NCBI RefSeq assembly: GCF_007859955.1
Contig: NZ_SJPR01000004.1
Location: 310,001 to 374,000, forward strand
Source: Botrimarina colliarenosi
GTDB taxonomy: Bacteria > Planctomycetota > Planctomycetia > Pirellulales > Lacipirellulaceae
DNA length: 64,000 nt
Direction: 5' to 3'
The notes below the pieces were generated by a model. The model had not been told where the DNA came from and ran no database searches. It saw only the letters and a program-made list of their open reading frames with translations. Position numbers and translations under genes: made by a program. Positions 58,002 through 64,000 of the stretch are shown here, piece by piece. Each line of letters begins with the position of its first letter. The first letter of the stretch is position 1.

Positions 58002-59051
58002 ATGCCCCCCTCGACTGCCCGCGACGCCAAGACCACCCGCCCCCGCCTGCCGTCCTGGCTGCGGGCCGAGTTGCCGTCGGGCGACGCGCTACGGCTCTAT
58101 AACCGGACCCACAACGCGGTCGACGGCAACGCGCTGAACACCGTCTGTGAAGAGGCCCGCTGCCCCAACATCCACGACTGCTGGGGTCGCGGCACGGCGA
58201 CCTTCATGATCGCCGGCAAGGAGTGCACCCGCGGTTGCCGGTTCTGTAGCATCCAGACGCTCAAAGCCCCCGCCCTGCCCGACGTCGACGAGCCACAGCA
58301 CCTGGCGAACGCCGTGGAGCGGATGGGCCTGAAGTTCGTTGTCGTGACGGTCGTTAACCGCGACGACCAGCCCGACGGCGGCGCCGGGCATTATCGGGCG
58401 TGCATCGAGGCGGTCCACGCCCGCTTGCCGGAAGTCGGCATCGAGCTGCTTGGGAGCGACCTTGCTGGCGACCTCGACGCGCTGCACCAACTGCTAGGGG
58501 GCGCCACTTCTTATTCCCCGTCCTCTCCCCCGAAAACGGAGGAGAGGGATTTCGCGCCGCTGCCTCTTAAGGTGTTCGCGCACAACGTTGAGTGTGTGCC
58601 GCGGCTCGATAAGGACGTGCGGGACCCGCGGGCGTCGTACGACCAGTCGCTGGCGATCTTGCGAGAGGCCAAGCGGCTCCGCCCCGACTTGGCGACCAAG
58701 AGCAGCCTGATGGTCGGCCTCGGCGAGACCGACGCCGAGGTGCGGGACGCGATGCGCCGGTTGCGTGACGAGGCGGGCGTCGACATTGTCACGCTCGGCC
58801 AGTACCTGACGCCCGGCCGCCCCGGCGAGCGGTTCCTGCCCGTTGACCGCTACGTGACGCCCGAGCAGTTCGACCGCTACCGCGACCAGGCTTACGAGCT
58901 TGGCTTTGCTGGCGTCGCCTCAGGGCCGATGGTTCGCAGCAGTTTCCGGGCCGGCGTCCTCTATGAAGCGACCCGCACCGGCCGCCGTGTCGAGGACCTC
59001 TTGCGTGAGTCGGAGCCCGACGTGGTGCAGGTTTCGATGGCGTCCAAGTAA
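58002..59051 (+). CDS. lipA: Lipoyl synthase
   Basis: A 349-residue radical-SAM enzyme that inserts two sulfurs into octanoyl-protein. The auxiliary cluster cysteines are in CEEARCPNIHDCW (near residue 50), the radical-SAM cluster in CTRGCRFC (near 77), and the C-terminal auxiliary-cluster Ser in MVRSSFRAG, where Phe replaces the usual Tyr. About 20 extra residues (TSYSPSSPPKTEERDFAPLP) interrupt the loop between DLDALHQLL and VFAHNVECVPRL; they are encoded by a palindrome-like stretch. All catalytic motifs remain intact. The stop overlaps the ATP-grasp start by one base (TAATG). Confidence 0.95.
   Translation: MPPSTARDAKTTRPRLPSWLRAELPSGDALRLYNRTHNAVDGNALNTVCEEARCPNIHDCWGRGTATFMIAGKECTRGCRFCSIQTLKAPALPDVDEPQHLANAVERMGLKFVVVTVVNRDDQPDGGAGHYRACIEAVHARLPEVGIELLGSDLAGDLDALHQLLGGATSYSPSSPPKTEERDFAPLPLKVFAHNVECVPRLDKDVRDPRASYDQSLAILREAKRLRPDLATKSSLMVGLGETDAEVRDAMRRLRDEAGVDIVTLGQYLTPGRPGERFLPVDRYVTPEQFDRYRDQAYELGFAGVASGPMVRSSFRAGVLYEATRTGRRVEDLLRESEPDVVQVSMASK
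58515..58560 (+). repeat. Short palindromic insertion inside lipA
   Basis: CCTCTCC (58522-58528) and GGAGAGG (58541-58547) form an inverted pair within C-rich then G-rich flanks, encoding the non-conserved insert. The host frame is kept open. Confidence 0.5.
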
Positions 59052-60067
59052 TGCGGCTCCTGATCTACGAGTGGGTCACCGGCGGCGGGCTGGTCGGGAG
59101 TGAAGGGGCGCTGCCCGATTCCCTGCTGCGGGAAGGCCTTGCGATGGTGCAGGCCGTCACGGCGGACGCGGCGGGGATCGAAGGCGTCCGGCCCACCGTG
59201 CTGCGTGACCTGCGACTGCCGCACCTCGCGACATCGGGGGCCGACGTGATCGAGGTCGCCAGCCGTGCCGACCACGACGCCGCGTTGTTCGAAGCCGCTT
59301 CCCAGACGGACGGCGTGCTCGTCATCGCCCCGGAAACCGACGGCGTGCTGCTGCGGACCGTGCTACGGCTCGAGGCGAACCGTGTGCCGCTGCTCTCGCC
59401 CGGCTCGGCGTTCGTCGCGGTCGCGGCGGACAAGGAGCAAACCGGCGCCGCTCTCATGGCGGCCGGCGTCGCGGTACCGCAGGCGGTGCGAATCGAGTCC
59501 GACACGCCGCTGCCGACTGACTTCCCCTACCCGGCGGTGCTTAAGCCCATCGACGGCGCCGGCTCGCAAGACACGCACGTCGTGGCTCACGCCTCTGACC
59601 AGCCGCCTGCCTACGCTTGGCCGCGACGGCTCGAACGCTACACGCCGGGCGTCGCGGCGAGCGTCGCGGTGATCGGCGTCGCCGGCGCCGAACCACTTCC
59701 GCTACCGCCTTGTCGACAACGCCTGTCGTCGGATGGCCGGCTCGCTTACCTCGGCGGCTCGACGCCGCTCGCGCCCGGCCTCGCCGAGCGGGCGACGGGG
59801 CTCGCCCTTCGAGCTGTCGCCGCGTTGCCCCCCTTAATTGGCTGGGCGGGGGTCGATCTGATCTTAGGCGACGACCCCGACGGGTCGCTCGACGTCGTCA
59901 TCGAAGTGAACCCGCGGCTGACGACGTCGTATGTCGGGCTGCGGCGCGTGACAGCCGGGGGCCTCGCCGGGGCGATGATCGCCGCCGCTCGCGGCGATCG
60001 CCCCCACTTCGACTTCAACCCGCGCCCGCTGGCGTTTGACGCCGATGGGGCGGTCTACTGGACGTAA
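59051..60067 (+). CDS. ATP-grasp ligase, probable tyramine-glutamate ligase (MfnD-like)
   Basis: A 338-residue ATP-grasp protein. The N-terminus LLIYEWVTGGGLVGS is typical of the ATP-grasp proteins found with H4MPT-linked C1 genes. The ATP-grasp core includes PAVLKPIDGAGSQDTHVV (phosphate-binding loop) and the metal ligands in VIEVNPRLTTSYVGLRR. In methanogens MfnD joins glutamate to tyramine during methanofuran synthesis; the same role is inferred here from the MfnF- and MfnE-like genes downstream. It overlaps the lipA stop by one base. Confidence 0.75.
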   Translation: MRLLIYEWVTGGGLVGSEGALPDSLLREGLAMVQAVTADAAGIEGVRPTVLRDLRLPHLATSGADVIEVASRADHDAALFEAASQTDGVLVIAPETDGVLLRTVLRLEANRVPLLSPGSAFVAVAADKEQTGAALMAAGVAVPQAVRIESDTPLPTDFPYPAVLKPIDGAGSQDTHVVAHASDQPPAYAWPRRLERYTPGVAASVAVIGVAGAEPLPLPPCRQRLSSDGRLAYLGGSTPLAPGLAERATGLALRAVAALPPLIGWAGVDLILGDDPDGSLDVVIEVNPRLTTSYVGLRRVTAGGLAGAMIAAARGDRPHFDFNPRPLAFDADGAVYWT

Positions 60068-60083
60068 GGTCGTTGGTGGCGCA

Positions 60084-60155
60084 CTCCGGGAGCTGACGCT
60101 TCCCGGCTCGCTGCCAGCGAGTCAATAGCGAGCCGGGAAGCGTCAGCTCCCGGAG
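60084..60155. repeat. Perfect 29-bp inverted repeat
   Basis: Arms 60084-60112 and 60127-60155 are exact reverse complements (core GGGAGCTGACGCTTCCCGGC) with a 14-base loop. There is no T-run. It separates the ATP-grasp and MfnF-like genes within one transcriptional direction and would form a very stable mRNA hairpin. Confidence 0.95.
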
Positions 60156-60189
60156 GAATCCCCAACCCGCTTCCCACCACCCACGCCGC

Positions 60190-61260
60190 ATGCCCTGGCT
60201 AGCTCCCCCCGACGCTCCGTCGTGGATCGGTCTGGACATCGGCGGGGCGAATCTCAAAATCGCCGACGGCCGCGGGCGAGCGGTCTCGACGCCATTTCCG
60301 CTTTGGCAAGAACCCGAACGTTTGTCCGGGGCGCTATGCGATCTGCTGTCCGCGTTCGGCACCAGTGGAGCCACCAATGGTGCCCTTGGCATGGCGTTGA
60401 CAATGACCGGCGAGCTAGCCGATTGCTACGCAACGAAAGCAGAAGGGGTCCGATCGATCGTCGAAGCCGCCCTTGCCGCCACACCAACGCCCACGATCCG
60501 TGTCGCCACGGTGGACGACCGCTGGTTGCCACCCGCCGAGGCGATCGCCACACCGCACACCGTCGCGGCCGCCAACTGGCGAGTCGCGGCGCGGCTTGTC
60601 GCACTCGCCAGCGGAGCCGAGATAGCCCTTTGGATTGATACGGGCTCCACCACGGTCGACGTGATTCCCCTCACCAAAGGCCGATGCGGCGCCCGCGGAA
60701 TCAACGACACCGAGCGGCTGATGAATGGCGAGCTCATTTACACGGGCGTCCGACGCACGCCGGTTTGCGCCGTTGTCGACGCCCTCCCCTACCGCGGCCA
60801 ATCGTGCCCCGTGGCGGCTGAGTGGTTCGCGACCACGGCCGACGCCTGGCTGCTGCTCGGTGAGATCGAAGCGGACGAGGAAGACACCGGCACGGCCGAC
60901 GGCCGCCCGCTCACACCGCCGGCGGCGCGTGACCGCTTGGCCCGCTGCGTCGGCGCCGATCGAGAGACGTTCGACGAGGCCGACGCGTTGGCGGCCGCTC
61001 GGTGCATCGCCGCTACGCAGGAAGCGCTGGTCGCCGCGGCGATCGAGCGGCAGTCGCCCGTACCGCATCGGGTGTACGTCTCAGGCGAGGGAGAGTTTCT
61101 CGCCCGCCGGGCGCAGCGGCGCCTCGGGTGGCGGACGCCGGTCGAGCGGATTTCCGACCATGTCGGCGATCCAGCGGCGGCTTGTTTCCCCGCCCATGCG
61201 GCGGCCGTGCTAGCGGCGGCGGAACTGGGTTGGGCCGAGTTGAGGTCGGTCCATGGCTGA
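60190..61260 (+). CDS. mfnF: Hydantoinase/MfnF-like protein of methanofuran-type cofactor synthesis
   Basis: A 356-residue protein of the acetate/sugar kinase-Hsp70-actin fold, hydantoinase A subgroup annotated as H4MPT-linked C1 transfer pathway protein. Visible motifs are IGLDIGGANLKIADGRGR (phosphate loop), ALTMTGELADCY, ALWIDTGSTTVDVIPL and the C-terminal VYVSGEGEFLARRAQRR. MfnF of Methanocaldococcus joins the furan and tyramine-glutamate parts of methanofuran. The MfnE-like kinase overlaps its end by 8 bases. Confidence 0.75.
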   Translation: MPWLAPPDAPSWIGLDIGGANLKIADGRGRAVSTPFPLWQEPERLSGALCDLLSAFGTSGATNGALGMALTMTGELADCYATKAEGVRSIVEAALAATPTPTIRVATVDDRWLPPAEAIATPHTVAAANWRVAARLVALASGAEIALWIDTGSTTVDVIPLTKGRCGARGINDTERLMNGELIYTGVRRTPVCAVVDALPYRGQSCPVAAEWFATTADAWLLLGEIEADEEDTGTADGRPLTPPAARDRLARCVGADRETFDEADALAAARCIAATQEALVAAAIERQSPVPHRVYVSGEGEFLARRAQRRLGWRTPVERISDHVGDPAAACFPAHAAAVLAAAELGWAELRSVHG

Positions 61261-61852
61261 ACGCCTCGTCATCAAGATTGGTGGCAGCCTGCTGGCCGAG
61301 CCGGGGGCGATGGGCCGGGTCGCGGAGTGGCTCGCCGCGACGACGCGGCCCGACCAGACGCGGCTGCTCCTTGCCGGCGGCGGCGCGGCGGTCGACGGGT
61401 TGCGGCGAATCGACGCCGCCAACCCGCTGTCGGCCGAGGCGACCCACTGGGGGGCGATCGCGTTGATGGACGCCAACGCCGCCCTGCTAGCGGATTGGAT
61501 CCCTTCCGCCCGGCTGACCGAGCGAATCCCCGTGAGCGATGGCGATTGGGCGCTGCGTAGCGGCCGCTGGCTCCGCGAACAGGAGCCGTCTGCCGACGGT
61601 GAGCGGCTGCGAATCGGCTGGCGAACGACGAGCGACGCCATCGCCGCCCGGATTGCCGCGTGCTGGGACGCCCGGCTGATCTTCCTCAAACACACGCTCC
61701 GCGAGGCCTATGCGTCGCTCGACGAGGCGGCGGCGGACGGCGTCGTCGACCCCGAAACCCCTCGCCTAGCAGCGGGATTGCGCTCGGTCACGCTCCTTGG
61801 GGCGGTGTCGTCCGGTCTGCTATCCCCGACACCCCCCCGCCTGCGGGGGTAG
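61253..61852 (+). CDS. mfnE: Amino-acid-kinase family protein, probable MfnE-like furan phosphate kinase
   Basis: A 199-residue kinase of the amino acid kinase fold, shorter than aspartokinase. Motifs are LVIKIGGSLLAEPGAMGR (phosphate loop), LLLAGGGAAVDGLRRID, and ALMDANAALLADW; the nucleotide-binding end has GWRTTSDAIAARIAACWDAR. In methanofuran synthesis MfnE phosphorylates an aminomethylfuran intermediate. The last residues (SPTPPRLRG) and stop codon are encoded by a C/G-rich palindrome (61823-61856), so the natural C-terminus has been modified. It overlaps the MfnF-like gene by 8 bases. Confidence 0.7.
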   Translation: MAERLVIKIGGSLLAEPGAMGRVAEWLAATTRPDQTRLLLAGGGAAVDGLRRIDAANPLSAEATHWGAIALMDANAALLADWIPSARLTERIPVSDGDWALRSGRWLREQEPSADGERLRIGWRTTSDAIAARIAACWDARLIFLKHTLREAYASLDEAAADGVVDPETPRLAAGLRSVTLLGAVSSGLLSPTPPRLRG

Positions 61853-61856
61853 GGGA
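61823..61856. repeat. C/G-rich palindrome at the end of the MfnE-like gene
   Basis: TCCCCGACACCCCC (61823-61836) and GGGGGTAGGGGA (61845-61856) are imperfect reverse complements around GCCTG. The stop codon TAG of the kinase gene lies inside the right arm. Confidence 0.55.
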
Positions 61857-61889
61857 CCGCAAGTATTTCGGATTTTCCACCTCAAAAGC

Positions 61890-61918
61890 TTGACGCACGT
61901 CACCGGGCCGACTCTACT
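61890..61918 (+). promoter_or_regulatory. Candidate sigma-70 promoter for a small RNA
   Basis: TTGACG (61890-61895) and TCTACT (61913-61918) are separated by 17 bases. The -35 matches 5 of 6 and the -10 matches 4 of 6 consensus positions. The predicted transcript would start near 61925 and end at the T-run of the hairpin at 61969-62046. Confidence 0.45.
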
Positions 61919-61924
61919 GCGAGG

Positions 61925-62046
61925 GCGGCAACTTTCTGCCCGCCCCCAACACGAGTTAGAACTAATCCGAAAGCGGCAATCTCTCGTTCTCTCCGCGCCC
62001 TGCTAGGGCCGCGATAGGAGGACATGAGATTGCCGCTTTCTTTTTT
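61925..62046 (+). ncRNA. Predicted small structured RNA
   Basis: A transcript of about 120 bases is framed by the candidate promoter at 61890-61918 and a terminator. The terminator stem pairs 61969-61983 with 62026-62040 exactly (GAAAGCGGCAATCTC), followed by six T. Its 42-base apical region contains a smaller stem (GCCCT with AGGGC) and an exposed AGGAGGACATG. Alternatively this is only the terminator of the cofactor operon, or a leader for a very short peptide beginning at that ATG. Confidence 0.4.
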
Positions 62047-62135
62047 GTCCCAGCTCAAAGCAGCTAGCTGATTCCCGACGAACCGCGACACCGCACCAAG
62101 TAACACCGCACCGAGCAACCGAGCAGTCCTAATCC

Positions 62136-62220
62136 AGAGAGCGGCTACAAGACCTCCCTTACGCCTGACGGGTATTCCCGCTGGTCGTTGATGGGTGTCT
62201 TGCGGCCGCTCTCTTTTTTT
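62136..62220 (+). terminator. Second terminator-like hairpin before the PEP-CTERM gene
   Basis: Arms 62136-62153 and 62197-62214 are reverse complements at 16 of 18 positions (AGAGAGCGGC at the base), followed by seven T ending at 62220. The 43-base loop is long, as in the hairpin 90 bases upstream. It would end transcription coming from upstream or make a second small RNA. Confidence 0.65.
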
Positions 62221-62371
62221 GTTGCTCGCCGCTTTTTCAGTTGCTGGAGGCTCCGGCAACGAGACACGCCACGACGGGCCAAGAAGGCCCCGACGGCAAC
62301 CGAAGCTGAATTCATTCCGATTCCGATCTCAACGTGCGTCCTCCGACGCAAACACCCAGGCAGGAAACACC

Positions 62372-63058
62372 ATGACGCTGCGAAACGTGCTCCCCATGCT
62401 GGTCGCCATCTTTGGTATGGCCTCCGCCGGCAACGCCGGAATGATCAACACGATCATCGGTAACTTCGACATCGCCTTCGACGGCCAGACCGGTGAGATC
62501 ACCGACTTCAACCGGCCGGACGGTGGCAACCTGTTGCCGGCCGAAGCCCGGACGTTCAGCTCGCTCGAAATCGAGGTGGACGGCATCAGCGAAGAAATGC
62601 TGATGAACCCCCCCGACGCGTTGTGGGGTGACCTGAAGATCACCAACCTCGGCGCCGAACTGGCGACGGGCTCGCTCCAAAACAACGTCGGCGGCTCAGG
62701 CAATCCGACCGCCTATGGCTTCGACTACTTCGACGGCAACGGCAACAACCTGCGGATTGGCATCGACGACATCTCTTACACCGTGGTCCAGACCGGCCTG
62801 CCCGGGCTGAACTTCTTCAACTTCTTCGCCGAAGGCAAGGTCATCAGCCAGTCGCTCCCCGGCGGTTGGGAGTACGGCGAGGACGTCCTGCTCAGCTACT
62901 CGGCGACCGAGGTGATGGTCCTCTCGGGCCAGACCGGCGTCCGCAGCTTGGTGGCGTCCGGCGTCATGACCATCACCGGCAACATGATTCCCGAGCCGTC
63001 CAGCCTCGTGATGATGGTGCTCGGCTCGGCCGCGAGCTGCTGCTTCCGCCGCCGCTAA
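62372..63058 (+). CDS. PEP-CTERM sorting-signal protein
   Basis: A 228-residue secreted protein. A signal peptide (MTLRNVLPMLVAIFGMASAG) is followed by a beta-rich domain with many Gly, Asn and Asp (FDIAFDGQTGEITDFNRPDG). The C-terminus is a classic PEP-CTERM tag: IPEPSSLVMMVLGSAASCCF then Arg-Arg-Arg, read as Pro-Glu-Pro, hydrophobic helix, basic end. Such tags are cut by exosortase, and the protein is placed in the envelope or exopolymer. ATG 62372 follows AGGAAA. The leader contains a hairpin (GTTGCTGGAG with CTCCGGCAAC, near 62240-62260). Confidence 0.9.
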   Translation: MTLRNVLPMLVAIFGMASAGNAGMINTIIGNFDIAFDGQTGEITDFNRPDGGNLLPAEARTFSSLEIEVDGISEEMLMNPPDALWGDLKITNLGAELATGSLQNNVGGSGNPTAYGFDYFDGNGNNLRIGIDDISYTVVQTGLPGLNFFNFFAEGKVISQSLPGGWEYGEDVLLSYSATEVMVLSGQTGVRSLVASGVMTITGNMIPEPSSLVMMVLGSAASCCFRRR

Positions 63059-63116
63059 AGCGTCCGGCTAAGAACCAAGGGGCTCTCACGGAAGTAAGAG
63101 CCGAAATCGGAATGAG

Positions 63117-63150
63117 CCCGGCGAGCCTTTCAAGGCTCGTCGGGTTTTTT
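63117..63150 (+). terminator. Rho-independent terminator after the PEP-CTERM gene
   Basis: CCCGGCGAGCC (63117-63127) pairs with GGCTCGTCGGG (63134-63144), one G-U pair, followed by six T (63145-63150). The stop codon of the convergent protease-like gene lies within the loop. Confidence 0.9.
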
Positions 63151-64000
63151 CGTTTCTATCAGGGGCAGTTGAACCTCGGGAGCGACTTCCGGAGGGGCTT
63201 CGCCGAGCGTCAATTGAAGCGTCCTTGGCGGCAGGTCGGCGTCGCGTCGGACGACCACTGCGACCTCGTCTCCGGCGTCCAGTCCTGACGTGACCCGACG
63301 CAGCTCCCAGACCGTCGGTGTGGCGACGCCCGCCAGGGAGAGGACCATGTCGCCCGCTTGCAGCCCGGCGGAAGCAGCGGGGCCCGCTTTGGTGACGGCC
63401 GAGAGGGTTGGCGGCTCGCGGAGCGGGTCTTCGTTGGGCAGCGTCACCCCGAGCAAGCCGGAGCGGATCGTCTCGCCCGCCGCCATCCGTGGGAGCCGAG
63501 CGGCGATCGACTCTACGGGCACGGCGAAGCCAACCCCCGAGTCGTAAAGATCGACGCCGCTCTGCCCCGGCGGCGCCAGCGGCACGATCACGCCGAGCAG
63601 CACGCCGTCGAGCGCCACGAGGGGGCCCCCGTAGTTGACCGGCGACGCGAGCGCGTCGGTCTGGACCGCCCGCCCCCCGAGCCGGCCGACGGCGCTGACG
63701 ACACCGACCGTGAGGTTGACGTTGTCGGCCGAGTAGACCCGCCCGAGGGCGATCGCCGTCTCACCGACCAAGCCGTCGCGCCCCGTGGGCGGCGTTGGCG
63801 TCGCTTCGCCGGCGCCTTCGAGTCGGAGCAGCGCGACCTGCCGACTCACGTCACGTGAAACGAGCTCGGCCTGCTTCTGACGGCCGTCCGCGAAGCGGCA
63901 GAGGATCCCGGCCGGCGTCTCGGCGAGGGCGTAAGTGCTGGTGACGACCCAATGGTCGTCGAGGGCGTAGCCTGTAACCGGCGCCGCGGCGGCGCCGAGG
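63130..64000 (-). CDS. PDZ trypsin-like (S1C/HtrA-type) protein, N-terminus outside the window, probably inactive
   Basis: The frame is open from the window edge to TGA at 63130-63132, giving about 290 residues of an HtrA/DegP-type protein. The protease core has VTGYALDDHWVVTSTYALAE where active members have the catalytic His, and SPVNYGGPLVALDGVLLGV where they have GNSGGPL, so both His and Ser appear lost. A PDZ domain follows (LLGVTLPNED, AGPAASAGLQAGDMVLSLAG). The C-terminus is Pro/Glu-rich. I infer a non-catalytic scaffold or peptide-binding protein. Confidence 0.78.
   Translation of the reverse strand, partial: LGAAAAPVTGYALDDHWVVTSTYALAETPAGILCRFADGRQKQAELVSRDVSRQVALLRLEGAGEATPTPPTGRDGLVGETAIALGRVYSADNVNLTVGVVSAVGRLGGRAVQTDALASPVNYGGPLVALDGVLLGVIVPLAPPGQSGVDLYDSGVGFAVPVESIAARLPRMAAGETIRSGLLGVTLPNEDPLREPPTLSAVTKAGPAASAGLQAGDMVLSLAGVATPTVWELRRVTSGLDAGDEVAVVVRRDADLPPRTLQLTLGEAPPEVAPEVQLPLIETKKPDEP

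Overview
The window reads as chromosomal DNA of a GC-rich member of the Planctomycetota, most likely Pirellulales. This is an inference from gene content, since no rRNA is present. The supporting signs are: a protein with a PEP-CTERM tail, genes resembling methanofuran/tetrahydromethanopterin (H4MPT) cofactor synthesis next to lipA, several FHA-domain proteins including one with a J-like domain, an ECF sigma factor, cysteine-rich secreted proteins, a very glycine-rich PilMNOPQ-like cluster, and many palindromic intergenic repeats. Genes are dense on both strands. I found no tRNA, rRNA or CRISPR array.

Layout. 0.2-6.2 kb: DedA membrane protein, Cys-rich secreted repeat protein, serS, M20 dipeptidase, clpS, SpoU/TrmH methyltransferase. 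6.4-10.6 kb: oligopeptide ABC transporter (binding protein plus two permeases, no ATPase nearby). 10.7-16.9 kb: SGNH esterase, BrkB membrane protein, M20D amidohydrolase, exported SAM methyltransferase, small Cys-rich secreted protein, SRPBCC/ArsR pair, and a DUF423-SlyX fusion. 17.1-26.4 kb (minus strand): a PilM-PilN fusion, a PilO-like protein, a PilP-position protein and a secretin, forming a type IV pilus/type II secretion assembly platform. 26.9-31.7 kb: cmk, plsC, rpsA and a sigma-70 factor, with a clear promoter before rpsA and a strong terminator after it. 31.8-35.9 kb: hybrid histidine kinase followed by an HD-GYP response regulator. 35.9-44.7 kb: TolC-type lipoprotein, J-like/FHA protein, exported planctomycete-type protein, Hsp70 overlapping an FHA-like membrane protein, ECF sigma factor and another FHA protein. 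44.9-46.5 kb: an IS4-family insertion sequence with matching ends and a frameshifted transposase. 46.6-50.9 kb: a 1435-residue multi-PAS hybrid kinase with an AhpD-like N-terminal domain. 51.7-57.9 kb: acetyltransferase, endonuclease IV, fatty-acid desaturase, acyl-CoA/ACP synthetase and sugar-type ABC ATPase. 58.0-61.9 kb: lipA and three cofactor genes. 61.9-64.0 kb: a predicted small RNA, a PEP-CTERM protein and the C-terminal part of a PDZ protease-like protein that appears to lack its catalytic residues.

Two themes stand out. First, the FHA / Hsp70 / J-like genes at 37.9-44.7 kb could be a phosphothreonine-linked chaperone module not described in these terms. Second, the palindromic repeats have entered coding sequence: they appear to supply the signal-peptide core of a methyltransferase, an insertion inside LipA, and the C-terminal ends of an M20 dipeptidase and a cofactor kinase.
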